Assembly: GCA_015066015.1 (NCBI GenBank)
Contig: SVPE01000002.1
Span: 1 to 64,000 of the forward strand
Direction of reading: 5' to 3'
DNA length: 64,000 nt
Source: Oscillospiraceae bacterium
Lineage (GTDB): Bacteria; Bacillota; Clostridia; Oscillospirales; Acutalibacteraceae
Shown: positions 45,637 through 54,799 of the stretch, in pieces
How positions within the stretch are numbered: the first letter of the stretch is position 1
Layout of the letters: every line of letters begins with the position of its first letter
Program-made: the position numbers and the translations under genes
The notes under the pieces: generated by a model
Told to the model about the DNA's origin: nothing
Seen by the model: the letters and a program-made list of their open reading frames with translations, nothing else
The model's database searches: none

Positions 45637-46518
45637 TCATCGTGCATCCCTATCCCTTTGTTTAATCAAAAACTTCCTGTAATACTCACAAGCCTTCAGC
45701 ACAAAATCTTCAAGCTCCTTCTTATTAGCCCTCGGTGAAAATTGTTGTAACTGTTCAAGCGGAAACTTTATCGTTTCTTTTTGGTTTGCTTTGTCCTCTT
45801 GCATAATAGTTTCAATCTGCTCTGTGTTTAACTCATTTGTCTGACTTAACTTTTTGAAACGGACCGCTTGCGAGAACGAAGGTGTGCATTCTTCTTCCTC
45901 AATCGTGCCGAGAAGAGCATATTGCTGTCCATCCGTTAGATAAGATAGTTCAACTGCAGGTGTAAATGCTATTTTGCCTTCGTCAACAAGCTCAAGTAGC
46001 TCGGGAATAAGATTGGTCAGGCGGATATATCTCTGTACCGTTTTGTAACTCTCGCCAACATCCTCACCGATTACTGACATAGTACGGTTGTCATCAGACT
46101 TTGGGACAGGTTGTCCCAAAGTTAAATCGTTTCTCTTTCCCTGTGCTTTTAATGCTTCATACTTTAACTTATACGCAAACGCCTTCTCGCTCGGTAAAAT
46201 ATGTTCTCTGTGCAGATTGCTGTCAACAAGCATAATTGCCGCTTCATCTCTGCTTATGGTGTAAATTAAAGCAGGGACTGTTTTCATCCCTGCCTTTACT
46301 GCCGCGTGTAAGCGTCTGTGTCCGCTTATCACCTCATATTCTTTTTCTGCTTCTTCAATGGGTCTTACAATTATAGGAGATAATATTCCTTGCTCCTTTA
46401 TGCTCTCGATGAGTAATGTCATCTCCTCGTTGTCTAAAACTTTGTAGGGGTGACCCTCAAATGAATGAATTTTTTCTGTCGGTATATTTACCGGCGCTTT
46501 TAATTTTTTACTTGCCAT
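45637..46518 (-). CDS. ParB/Spo0J-like nuclease-fold protein
   Basis: 293 aa. N-terminal ParB domain with VISGHRRLHAAVKAG (the GHRR nucleotide/DNA motif) and DSNLHREHILPSEKA, and a central HTH region (MSVIGEDVGESYKTVQRYIRLTNLIPELLELVDEGKI). Such proteins partition plasmids or regulate genes on integrative elements. No ParA is nearby, so a regulatory or maintenance role on the element is likely. It overlaps the upstream MobC-like gene by 11 bp. AGGAGG precedes the ATG. Confidence 0.85.
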   Translation of the reverse strand: MASKKLKAPVNIPTEKIHSFEGHPYKVLDNEEMTLLIESIKEQGILSPIIVRPIEEAEKEYEVISGHRRLHAAVKAGMKTVPALIYTISRDEAAIMLVDSNLHREHILPSEKAFAYKLKYEALKAQGKRNDLTLGQPVPKSDDNRTMSVIGEDVGESYKTVQRYIRLTNLIPELLELVDEGKIAFTPAVELSYLTDGQQYALLGTIEEEECTPSFSQAVRFKKLSQTNELNTEQIETIMQEDKANQKETIKFPLEQLQQFSPRANKKELEDFVLKACEYYRKFLIKQRDRDAR

Positions 46519-46888
46519 TTTTAATAGCCTCCTTTTTAAATTTTCTTATTTGCTTTTTGAGTTTGTTATCATAGTGCACATAGTGCGTACAATGTAAGCT
46601 TCTGTCTGTTTCATACATCATTTCCTTTACGGCTTCAAGATCTTCACCTATAGGTGTATTCTTTAAATCATATTTCAGACAAAGATTTCCGATAGCAGAG
46701 CCAACGCTTCTGAATGCCACGAGAAATTTTATAGCCTCTTTGGTCGGTTTCTCTTGTATCGGGTAGCCTGCGATAATGTACCGCAGAAGTACTTCTTTCG
46801 GGAAGAAGCTTCTTTTCGCATATTCCTGTAATTTTTCATAGTCCTCATTTGTTATGCGTACCGCTATTCGGTTGTTTCTGCTTCGCAT
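46508..46888 (-). CDS. MobC-like/ribbon-helix-helix accessory protein
   Basis: 126 aa. RHH-type N-terminus (NRIAVRITNEDYEKLQEYAKRSFFPKEVLLRYIIAGYPI) and a helical C-terminal half with FRSVGSAIGNLCLKYDL, which recalls the MobC relaxosome pattern of an RHH followed by iGxNlNQ-like helices. MobC proteins help a relaxase nick oriT, but no relaxase is present here. AAGGAG precedes the ATG. It overlaps its upstream neighbour by 25 bp. Confidence 0.6.
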   Translation of the reverse strand: MRSRNNRIAVRITNEDYEKLQEYAKRSFFPKEVLLRYIIAGYPIQEKPTKEAIKFLVAFRSVGSAIGNLCLKYDLKNTPIGEDLEAVKEMMYETDRSLHCTHYVHYDNKLKKQIRKFKKEAIKNGK

Positions 46889-47196
46889 TTTTTCATCTCC
46901 TTTTCAATTTTCGGTATCAGTTCTTCAATGTTCCTTAATGCTTCCCGTAGCATAGGTACATCAAAAACTACTTTGTGCCACAGTCGGTCTGCGACGCTTT
47001 CAACTCGGTCAAGAATATAATTCAAGGTTAAAGTAAACTCTGTGTAGCTCATCTTCGGTGTAGGTATCATTTCACTTTCTCTGATTTGTCTTCGCACATA
47101 CTCTGACCGTGTTAACCTTAACGATGCTGCATCCGAATCAAGCTCTTTTAATTCTTCATCGTCAAGGTAGCAGTACAAGGTTTTTGTTAGTTTCAT
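46864..47196 (-). CDS. Ribbon-helix-helix mobilisation-type protein
   Basis: 110 aa from ATG 47196 (MKLTKTLYCYL), which has AAAGGAGG 8 nt upstream; the frame's earlier start at 47283 is not supported. An RHH core (LDDEELKELDSDAASLRLTRSEYVRRQIRE) is followed by long helices. With its downstream neighbour it forms a two-RHH pair as seen in mobilisable elements. First gene of the run RHH, MobC-like, ParB-like, hypothetical. Confidence 0.6.
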   Translation of the reverse strand: MKLTKTLYCYLDDEELKELDSDAASLRLTRSEYVRRQIRESEMIPTPKMSYTEFTLTLNYILDRVESVADRLWHKVVFDVPMLREALRNIEELIPKIEKEMKKCEAETTE

Positions 47197-47385
47197 TTCT
47201 ATCCTCCTTTCTTCGGGTGTTAGGGTGTCCTTAACAAGCGGATTTGTATGCACAAATCCAGTGCTTGCTAAGACTAATGCCATCTTTTCTGTGTTTTAAA
47301 TTGCCCTTCACTTATATACGACATAAGCGCATACAAAATGTTCCAAGGAGGTAGAAAAAGTTGAAAAATATTTTTAGGCATAAAA

Positions 47386-47415
47386 AAACACCCGACACAA
47401 AGTGTCGAGTGTAAT
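47386..47415 (-). terminator. Hairpin between radical-SAM gene and mobilisation operon
   Basis: CACCCGACAC-AAA-GTGTCGAGTG with one mismatch pair, followed on the minus strand by a T-run. It lies beyond the stop of the radical-SAM gene and could end that operon. The rest of the 47197-47525 gap holds an AT-rich promoter-like stretch. Confidence 0.55.
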
Positions 47416-47525
47416 GTGAATTTAAATTATGTTAATATGTCAAAATGATAAGATTTATTTGCTTACTGATGCTTCTCATAAAATTAAAAGATGCCACAAA
47501 AGTGACATCCGCAAAACTGAGCCTG

Positions 47526-48278
47526 TTATTCAGTAATAGTTCCTTTTTTGATGTGGTAATCTATTCCTCGTGTTGCACAAAAATTAATCACTGTATTAGC
47601 ACACTCGTTATAGAATTTTTTGTATTCTTTATATTCTGCAACTTTTTTATTGTAGTGTAATCGTCCAAAAATCATCTTATCTACAAAAGATAACTTAGAT
47701 AAAATTTCATTAAGGTCTTGCTTAATTATGTTTGGAGTAGGATATGGTTCAATGCTTATCCACGTTTTACACCCCGAGTCATGCAAATATTTAAGAGCTT
47801 TTATACGTTCGTCAATATTTGCGGTGTGTGGTTCGTACTCTTTTCTAAAACTATCACATAAAGAAACAACTGTAATTCCATATTCGTTCTCTTTGGATAA
47901 TTCAGTTAACTCTTCGGGAAGAATTCCTTTTGTTAACACAGAACATTTTACTCCGTAGTCATTTGCTTTCTTTAATACTTTAATGCTTAAATCTATTATC
48001 TCATTATTCTTATACATAAACGGATCTGTTGTAAAGCATAAATGAAGTGTTTTTATCCTGTCTTTATATTTGGGTAGTTCTACTTCCAGCAAATCTATAG
48101 TATTTTCAATTATTTGAGGATTAATCCAATCTTCATATGTTTTAACCTTACCAAAACGTTTGGCCATCATAAACGCATAGCACGGATATTGACACCCGTG
48201 CGAACAGCCTTGAACATGATTCAAAGTATAATCACCATATTCAACTCCCGTTTTGTAAATCAATGTTTTTCTTTTCAT
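47526..48278 (-). CDS. Radical-SAM-like three-Cys-motif protein
   Basis: 250 aa. The N-terminal GCSHGCQYPCYAF gives a CxxxCxxxC cluster, the three-Cys motif that names TcmP partner systems; a TIM-barrel-like pattern follows (LHLCFTTDPFM, KCSVLTKG, TWISIEPYPTP). It resembles the DUF5131/SPL-like radical-SAM proteins that partner TcmP. Substrate unknown. Its ATG overlaps the TcmP stop by 4 bp (ATGA), so the two are strictly coupled. Very AT-rich, unlike the genes on its left. Confidence 0.75.
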   Translation of the reverse strand: MKRKTLIYKTGVEYGDYTLNHVQGCSHGCQYPCYAFMMAKRFGKVKTYEDWINPQIIENTIDLLEVELPKYKDRIKTLHLCFTTDPFMYKNNEIIDLSIKVLKKANDYGVKCSVLTKGILPEELTELSKENEYGITVVSLCDSFRKEYEPHTANIDERIKALKYLHDSGCKTWISIEPYPTPNIIKQDLNEILSKLSFVDKMIFGRLHYNKKVAEYKEYKKFYNECANTVINFCATRGIDYHIKKGTITE

Positions 48279-49390
48279 TTAACAACACCTATTTTATATG
48301 AATCGCCTTTATAATTTGTTTTTGAGGAAACAGTATTCATCTTAGTTATGACACCCTGATTTATTAGAGGTTTAATAACATTATTTATTATTTGACTTTC
48401 TTTTAACATGGATTTTTCAATAAGTAAAATCTCTATCTGCGAGTAAGTCATTATAGATTCACCATTTGCACAAAGAAGATTTCTTGCATCTTTGGCATGT
48501 AATTCAAGTAACCATTCTTTGTTATATTCCTTTGTAAACAACGAAAATTGTTCATTTTCATTTTTTCTCTTATTTCGATGAAAAAATTCGCCGTTGAAAA
48601 CTGACCAAAGTGTATCTTTAAGAACTTCTAACCCTTTTTTGTTGGGGGTAAAAAACATAATTTGATACAATTCAACATTTGTTTGTGTTTTGAATTGATA
48701 AGAAAACTTATATTTTATAAAACCTACTTTAAATTGAGATTCTAAATATTTTATAAGGTCCTCTTTTGTTTCTACAGTCACTCCATCTAAACATGTAGAA
48801 ATTCTATCTTTGTCAGTCTTCCAGTTTCGCACATAGTCACTTATGAAAAAATTAAAAATCAGCTCACAATAATACTTTTCAAGAATTCTATGTACATTTG
48901 AGATATGTACTGTTCCAAAGTCATATGGATCAACGTATAAGACCACTGATTTATTATAACCAAATATTTTGGAATTATTATATAGTTTTTTCAAATAAAC
49001 ATTTACATCGTCATTATTAATTATGATTCTTATATTATTTTTCTTGGCATGAAAATACTTAGCAACTTTTTTTATCGTTTCAATTTTTTTAGCATCATAA
49101 TCATTTAAATATAAGTTGTAAATTTTTTCAGGATGCTTTTCTGCAATTTCCTCAAAAATACGCAAAACTTCAATAGAGGTACATAAGTCTCCATCTGTAT
49201 AGATTCCGGCATTACACATACAGTCAATGAAAGATAACTCTTTAACACTGTCCCTTTCACTGTTTATAATGGCCCATTGTTTTATGTATTCAGAAACATA
49301 TTTTATTTTGTAGTCAGTTTGCTCTTTCTTTTTTGTTAATGTATTAGAGTTAATACTTAACTTATCAATTAAATCTATAGCGTTAGTCAT
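48275..49390 (-). CDS. tcmP: TcmP, three-Cys-motif partner protein
   Basis: 371 aa. It matches the TcmP pattern: YKIKYVSEYIKQWAII at the N-terminus, FIDCMCNAGIYTDGDLCTSIEVLRIF in place of the family's FIDxFAGpGxY...GSpl block, LNDYD, and VLYVDPYDFGTV. The C-terminal third is a winged-helix-like region. The N-terminal block is Rossmann/methyltransferase-like. Always found beside a three-Cys radical-SAM-like gene, as here; biological role unknown. Promoter: TATAAT at about 49458 with TTGCTT 16 bp upstream; GAGGA precedes the ATG. Confidence 0.75.
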   Translation of the reverse strand: MTNAIDLIDKLSINSNTLTKKKEQTDYKIKYVSEYIKQWAIINSERDSVKELSFIDCMCNAGIYTDGDLCTSIEVLRIFEEIAEKHPEKIYNLYLNDYDAKKIETIKKVAKYFHAKKNNIRIIINNDDVNVYLKKLYNNSKIFGYNKSVVLYVDPYDFGTVHISNVHRILEKYYCELIFNFFISDYVRNWKTDKDRISTCLDGVTVETKEDLIKYLESQFKVGFIKYKFSYQFKTQTNVELYQIMFFTPNKKGLEVLKDTLWSVFNGEFFHRNKRKNENEQFSLFTKEYNKEWLLELHAKDARNLLCANGESIMTYSQIEILLIEKSMLKESQIINNVIKPLINQGVITKMNTVSSKTNYKGDSYKIGVVK

Positions 49391-49628
49391 ATTGTCCTCG
49401 CAGTCAATTATGTTTTTCTTGTTAATACGAGGAAATAATTTTTTGTATTATATCATAACTTTATTAAAAAGCAAAGTAGAACATCAAAAACTTTTCCTCT
49501 TTTAAACGATTAATTTTTTGAAGCATTGTGTGAACTTATGAATAATATTTTCACTACGTATGATTCATTCTCGATTACATGTTACACTTTTGCAAATTAA
49601 AACTTTATAACAATTATGCTTCTCCTGA

Positions 49629-50564
49629 TTAATCATTTGAGTTTTCACAATTATCTTTTGTTTTTGGGGGTAGCTTTTCTTGTAATTTTTTCTTGTAATC
49701 TTTAGGAAGGAAAACTTCCCAATTTTCATCAGCTTCAGTTTTGTTTGTTACAATCAATGAGGTTAACAAAAATTTACCAACGTTTCGTCTATATATTAGA
49801 ATTTTAATTTCGCAAGAATATAATAAAGTTAAAACAGGAATCGCTAACAATACGAATTCAAAGATAGTTTTTGGGAAAAAATTTGAAGCTAAATTGAAAA
49901 ACAAACCTGAAATCATAAAAAATGCTACTATTCCAATAAAAATGTATACTTTTAACTCGTTTTTTGTTTTCCATTTATCTGCCATATTAATCATAAACAG
50001 TGAAAGTAAAACAAGTAAAAAATAAATAATACAAAAATATAAGTAATCAATAATTATATCGTTATTGATACTATTATTCAAAAAATAATTAATTGAATAA
50101 AACACAAATCCAACTGCAAGAGAACAAATAACCAATCTTGTTTGGACATTTCCTTTTATTTCTCCTTTTGATCTATCCCAATCCAACTTTAAAAGACAAG
50201 ATATTTGTTCAATAAATATCCGTTTGTGTTTTTCAAGATCTATTTCAGATACATTTTTAGACTTTTCAAAATTTCTTATTTCCTTCCAAACATGTGATTC
50301 ATTAAAAGGAGAATCGCTTATAATTCCGTATGTATTAATTCTAACTTTTAATTTGTTAACACAGATACTCAAATCGTTATAATTTTTACTTTTTATAATT
50401 TCCTCCGAAATAGCTCTCATTTCATTGCGCCAGATTTTTCTTTCTTTTGTTATGTTTTCTAATGCGTCTTTTTTTCTGCTAGCGAAAGAATTAATAATTG
50501 TTGTTATAAATGTTGATAAAACAGTTGATGATAAAAGTAACGTTAATAATTCAATAGTATCCAT
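49629..50564 (-). CDS. Multi-pass membrane protein of unknown function
   Basis: 311 aa from ATG 50564 (MDTIELL; GGAGGT upstream, so the frame's earlier start is rejected). One N-terminal membrane helix, a polar helical region of about 110 residues (KERKIWRNEMRAISEEI), then four more helices (about 140-275) and a charged tail with KDYKKKLQEKLPPKTKD. No family recognised. It is AT-rich like the TcmP genes and has its own upstream gap of about 200 bp. Its setting among defence-type genes suggests, but does not show, a membrane effector or accessory. Confidence 0.5.
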   Translation of the reverse strand: MDTIELLTLLLSSTVLSTFITTIINSFASRKKDALENITKERKIWRNEMRAISEEIIKSKNYNDLSICVNKLKVRINTYGIISDSPFNESHVWKEIRNFEKSKNVSEIDLEKHKRIFIEQISCLLKLDWDRSKGEIKGNVQTRLVICSLAVGFVFYSINYFLNNSINNDIIIDYLYFCIIYFLLVLLSLFMINMADKWKTKNELKVYIFIGIVAFFMISGLFFNLASNFFPKTIFEFVLLAIPVLTLLYSCEIKILIYRRNVGKFLLTSLIVTNKTEADENWEVFLPKDYKKKLQEKLPPKTKDNCENSND

Positions 50565-50768
50565 ATTTACCTCCGAGAAACATAAAACAAATTTAGACAT
50601 ATTCACTTTTCTTATTTATTAAGTTACATATTTCTTAAAAAGTAACACCATTTTATCTAAAAAAACCGAATTTTGTCGTCATGCATAAATCAAACAGTCC
50701 CGAACTGTGCAACATAACTACTGAATATAGAAAAATCTCCACCGACATTCAACATCGGTGGAGAAATC

Positions 50769-51572
50769 TTATACTGTAATTTTTAACTGTGCTTTTATTT
50801 TTTTCAGTTTCTTGCCAACAGCACTGTGTGTTTTATACCCCAACTTTTTTGCAATTTCCTTTTGTGTGTAACCTTGAATGTGTAATAAAAGTATTTTTCT
50901 GTCCTCGTCAGGCAATGCTCCAATTACCGCTTTTGCTTCAGCGATATCAAAGGCATCCTCTGTAGGATACTTCTCATCAACGTCAGACATCGACACAACC
51001 TGTGTCTTTGTTCGGGTATGATTCCACTTGCGGTTAAAGTCTTGTTTGGGATAATTCTGCTTGCAGTTTGAAAAGTCCTCATGGGTAAGATTACTGTCAA
51101 CAGTTTCTGCGACTTCGCTAAAAGCCATCGCATCCATAAGGTCGCTCATTCTTTGATTAAGAAACTCATCCGCCGCACCCGGCTCAAGAAACAATTCAGG
51201 GCGATGCTCAAATGCACCCGCAAGAATTTCCTCAACAGCATCAGGATTCTGCTCAGCAAGGTCATATATTATCTCTGAAACATATATGCCGTTATTATCA
51301 CGAAGCACCGACAAAGGGCTATCCTTTCCGTAAGCGGCAGGGTCATATTTCTGACCTTTTTCTTTAGCTAAACCGTTCCAAGCCGCACCGTGAATTTCTC
51401 GCACTCTGCCCATATGTTCCTGGTCTTCAAGAGAGATCGTTCCGTTTTCATAATCTTTATCACTGTGCCGCCGACGGGCAGAAAAATCATCTTTTAAAAA
51501 GTTATGACGGTACTCTTCAGCAGTATGTTCCTTACCAACGCCGAGAAGTTCAAGCAAAATTTCTTTGTCCAT
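50769..51572 (-). CDS. Sigma-70 region 4-like HTH protein of a mobile element
   Basis: 267 aa. The C-terminal 70 residues form a sigma region 4-type HTH (LPDEDRKILLLHIQGYTQKEIAKKLGYKTHSAVGKKLKKIKAQL); the N-terminal two-thirds is polar and shows no region 2. It is therefore more likely a regulator than a full sigma factor, as seen in clostridial integrative elements. AAGGAAAGG precedes the ATG. The upstream DNA has TTCGACAAA, a piece of the box seen at the tnpV promoters, but with different spacing to a TATAAT. Confidence 0.65.
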   Translation of the reverse strand: MDKEILLELLGVGKEHTAEEYRHNFLKDDFSARRRHSDKDYENGTISLEDQEHMGRVREIHGAAWNGLAKEKGQKYDPAAYGKDSPLSVLRDNNGIYVSEIIYDLAEQNPDAVEEILAGAFEHRPELFLEPGAADEFLNQRMSDLMDAMAFSEVAETVDSNLTHEDFSNCKQNYPKQDFNRKWNHTRTKTQVVSMSDVDEKYPTEDAFDIAEAKAVIGALPDEDRKILLLHIQGYTQKEIAKKLGYKTHSAVGKKLKKIKAQLKITV

Positions 51573-51895
51573 AGTTTTACCTTTCCTTGTCCTTTTTGCT
51601 TTTATTATACATTTTTCGTTTGTCGAAAAGGGGTGAATTTTAGTGGAGAGGAGTGTAAATTTGAATTATTACATTCTTATTTTAATAACCTTTTCGGTTA
51701 TATGGTGATGGTATCACCTCGTAATTTCAACGAAGCACAGATTGTTTTTGTTGTCAAGAGAAGGAGTGGAACGGCTCTTGATGATGGAAACAGAATGTGG
51801 TTAGAATTCTATTCGCCAATGCCCTATTTATAGTGATGTGATTTTTCATAATATGCACAAATATTAAAGTTTAAGAACGGTTAATCACTATAAGT
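51573..51895. other. Intergenic region between sigma-like and HD-HSP90 genes
   Basis: 323 bp. On the left it holds the probable promoter of the sigma-like gene (TATAAT near 51608, minus strand). In the middle are two small stem-loops: ATAACC-TTTT-CGGTTAT and GGTGATGGTATCACC. A 43-codon plus-strand frame (51702-51833) has no ribosome site. Nothing else recognised. Confidence 0.4.
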
Positions 51896-54526
51896 TTAAT
51901 TCCGTTGAGAAGATTTTTTCTTCCTTTTTAACAACCAGTCAATGTATCGCCTAAGTTTTTCATATGTATTACTATACAGTTTTTCTCTTTCTTTTTCATC
52001 TAAAGGAATCCATCCGCCGTTTATGTAGCCGGGCAGTAATTCTTGAACAACTTTAAGCATTATATTATTCTCATCTTCCCTGACAGGTGACGGTATATAT
52101 TTTACAATTAAATCAACATTTTTTCCTATAATTTCTTGTGGAACTCCTATATTTGCATACCAATTTATTGTTTTATCAATGGCGTGAATTTTATCTTTGG
52201 TTGGCAAATAACCGACCGTTTTGGGAATATCAACAACCGAATTATTTACCCAAATCTCTGTTATAGTAGAACTGCATGTTAAAGTATCGCCCACTATTTC
52301 ATCTTTTATATTTTTTGAATATATCTTTTTATCAACTGTAAAATAACCAACTGCTATATCGTGTTGATTAAAATTAGTAATCACCTCAAAAGATCCTATA
52401 GCTTTTCCGATTAAATATATTGGGCGTTCAAGATTTAGTATAAAAGATCTATCTTTAGGTATAAAACCTCTTTTGTTAAAAATGCAGTTATCATTATAAC
52501 CGTTGACAAGAAGATTGGCAATTTGGAACTTACACAATTCAGCAGTTACATTGTCGTCTAGCAAGAAGGTGTCAAATACACTTTTTCTAGCTAGATCTAT
52601 TGGGAAAATACCATTTTTGTCAACCACAGAAACAGTTGGTTCACTATAGTAATAACCTAATTTTTTTAATCTTTGCATTACTGGACTGTCACCATAATAT
52701 TCCTTCCTATTAGGAATATGAATTCCATTACATAGGAATTTACTGTTAACATAATGAGCTGTTGTCCAATGAAAACTATCGTAATCTTTAGATTCACAAG
52801 CAAACCAACCATCAAAATCTTCATTTTTACTTAAATTATATATTTTTGACTTTTTTAATTCTTTTCCATTTAAGCGATATATTATATTCGGAACAGTAAA
52901 ATGATACCATTCTGTCCAAGAGTGCCAATAATACCTAGTAAAAGCCTCTAACGATTTTTTATTCATATTTATTTCTATCGTTGTTCCTGGACAATCCTTC
53001 TCTATCTTATTAACATTAAGAATTTTAGGTTCTATCGTATATTCAAAACAATAACCTTTAACATCACTAATATGTCTAGTAGTAACTTTTGCTTTATTAC
53101 CAATTAAAAAAGTAGCAAGTGCACCTATTCCAAAACGTCCACTTCTAGCAATTATTGGTTCATTTTTGTTGTCTAAAAAGTTTTCTACCCATTGACGGTT
53201 ATAGCGATAAGAAGCACCCGCTGTGAGATAATAGTTAGATATTACTTCCTCATTCATACCAATACCATTATCTGAAATTCTAAATATGCCGGTTTTTTCA
53301 TCTACATCTATAATTATTTCTCCAATGGTACCATCGATTGCTGTTCTTTCATTACATGCATCAATCGCGTTTTGGAGAAGCTCTCTAACACCGTAGGATG
53401 GGTCATCTCCATAAAGAGGAGCAACCAATAACTTTACAATATCAGGATTTACTTTTAGCTCAATGGGATTGGTTATAAAATCATATTGAACACTAAAAAT
53501 ATTTGATGTAATACGTCGTATAGAGAGTTTAAATTTATCACCATGCATTTCTCCAAGAACAGCCCAAGATAAGTCTAGCTCTTTTTGCCAATAGTCAAAC
53601 CATGATTTTAATTCTAAAAACTGTTTTGAATTTGTTGGAGTGGCAATCATTTTCAAAGTATCTGGTTTTCCAGTATCTTCTGCCCATTGTCTACCTTTAA
53701 TTAATTGATTTAATGTCCATTCATTTTCGGATCGTAAAGAAGAAAAGCTATTCATATCAGACAAAATTTTTGGAGCTCTATTTTCATCAGCATCTAGAAG
53801 GTCAGCAAGGCGTAATATTGACATTAAATAATAAATTGGAACATTTAACGGCAAGTTATTATCATAACCAAAATCATCTATATCTTTATTTAAAGCACGC
53901 AATTCCATACCATGACTTTTTGCTAGTAGACCAATCAATTTTGCACAATCATCATTAATGCCGTTTAATAATTTATTGTTTGATTTTCCGGGAAATCCAT
54001 GTATAGCTATATGATATGCAATAAGATGATGATATTTTCTTATAAAAGCGGCACAAACTTGTCGACTTGATAAATCAAAAATGTGTTCTTTATCTCCAAA
54101 GATTTCATCCAATTCTTTACCAGAACTATGCTTAAGCTTTTTAATGAAACCATCCCATAATTCTTTCCAAGAGCAATAAATACCCTTGTCGTCATATACA
54201 TTTTTTGTTTTTAGCTCAAGCAAATGCTTCAATCCGCTTTCTTTTATATACATTCCTAAATCATGCAAAAAAATCCCTAAAACCAAAACAGAAATATCTA
54301 GTTGTGTCATTTTTTCGTAATCACTTTGAGGAATTAACTTGTCGGCATATTTAAGAACAGCAGTAATATGTCGAGCGCCATGTAAAGTGTACTCATCAAA
54401 ATAATAAGGAGAAGTTTCAAGATAATTTACAATACCTTTTCCATCGTTTATGTTACTATTATAAATTAAGCTGGACACATTTGGTAATATCTTATCTTCA
54501 AAACGTTTAGGAATTTCAATTGACAT
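51896..54526 (-). CDS. HD-type phosphohydrolase fused to an HSP90-like (GHKL) ATPase
   Basis: 876 aa. N-terminal HD domain with HGARH, LGIFLHDLGMY, the HH pair in KYHHLIAYHIAIHG and LADLLDADENRAPK (about residues 45-250). Then a GHKL/HSP90-type ATP site: RELLQNAIDACNE (about 380-395), ISDNGIGMNEE (about 415), SGRFGIGALATFL (about 459) and GTTIEI, followed by an S5-like middle region and an unassigned C-terminal part of about 300 residues. HD plus HSP90-like fusions belong to predicted prokaryotic conflict systems; the combination suggests a nucleotide- or ATP-gated effector. Promoter: TTGCAA, 16 bp, TATAAC; GAGGT before the ATG. AT-rich, with its own transcription unit. Confidence 0.78.
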   Translation of the reverse strand: MSIEIPKRFEDKILPNVSSLIYNSNINDGKGIVNYLETSPYYFDEYTLHGARHITAVLKYADKLIPQSDYEKMTQLDISVLVLGIFLHDLGMYIKESGLKHLLELKTKNVYDDKGIYCSWKELWDGFIKKLKHSSGKELDEIFGDKEHIFDLSSRQVCAAFIRKYHHLIAYHIAIHGFPGKSNNKLLNGINDDCAKLIGLLAKSHGMELRALNKDIDDFGYDNNLPLNVPIYYLMSILRLADLLDADENRAPKILSDMNSFSSLRSENEWTLNQLIKGRQWAEDTGKPDTLKMIATPTNSKQFLELKSWFDYWQKELDLSWAVLGEMHGDKFKLSIRRITSNIFSVQYDFITNPIELKVNPDIVKLLVAPLYGDDPSYGVRELLQNAIDACNERTAIDGTIGEIIIDVDEKTGIFRISDNGIGMNEEVISNYYLTAGASYRYNRQWVENFLDNKNEPIIARSGRFGIGALATFLIGNKAKVTTRHISDVKGYCFEYTIEPKILNVNKIEKDCPGTTIEINMNKKSLEAFTRYYWHSWTEWYHFTVPNIIYRLNGKELKKSKIYNLSKNEDFDGWFACESKDYDSFHWTTAHYVNSKFLCNGIHIPNRKEYYGDSPVMQRLKKLGYYYSEPTVSVVDKNGIFPIDLARKSVFDTFLLDDNVTAELCKFQIANLLVNGYNDNCIFNKRGFIPKDRSFILNLERPIYLIGKAIGSFEVITNFNQHDIAVGYFTVDKKIYSKNIKDEIVGDTLTCSSTITEIWVNNSVVDIPKTVGYLPTKDKIHAIDKTINWYANIGVPQEIIGKNVDLIVKYIPSPVREDENNIMLKVVQELLPGYINGGWIPLDEKEREKLYSNTYEKLRRYIDWLLKRKKKSSQRN

Positions 54527-54726
54527 AGTCTCATACCTCTTTTCTATGAATTATGTTATACACAAGAATATTGTACTTGCAATTGATTGTAAAAAAGCTA
54601 ACATACTTCTTTATTATTTAGTCTGTTTGCTTCAAAAAAGTAACATCATTTTCTCGCATTTTCTCGAACTTTGTCAAAATCCACAATTCACACTCACCCA
54701 ATTTGTACAACTCTCCCAACAAAACA

Positions 54727-54766
54727 CCAACCGCCTTACCTGCAAAACGCAAGTAAGGCGGTTGTT
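54727..54766. terminator. Hairpin terminator between ABC operon and HD-HSP90 gene
   Basis: AACCGCCTTAC / GTAAGGCGGTT with a 13 nt loop. It lies 35 bp after the ABC stop (minus) and in the leader side of the HD-HSP90 gene. The T-run is weak in both directions. Confidence 0.6.
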
Positions 54767-54799
54767 CCATATTCACTTTTACAAATTCAAATTAAATCG

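Noticed and set aside
51702-51833. 43-codon plus-strand frame (MVMVSPRNFNEAQIVFV...)
   Set aside because: Looks protein-like but has no ribosome site or recognisable family; it may be a gene remnant, but this cannot be supported.
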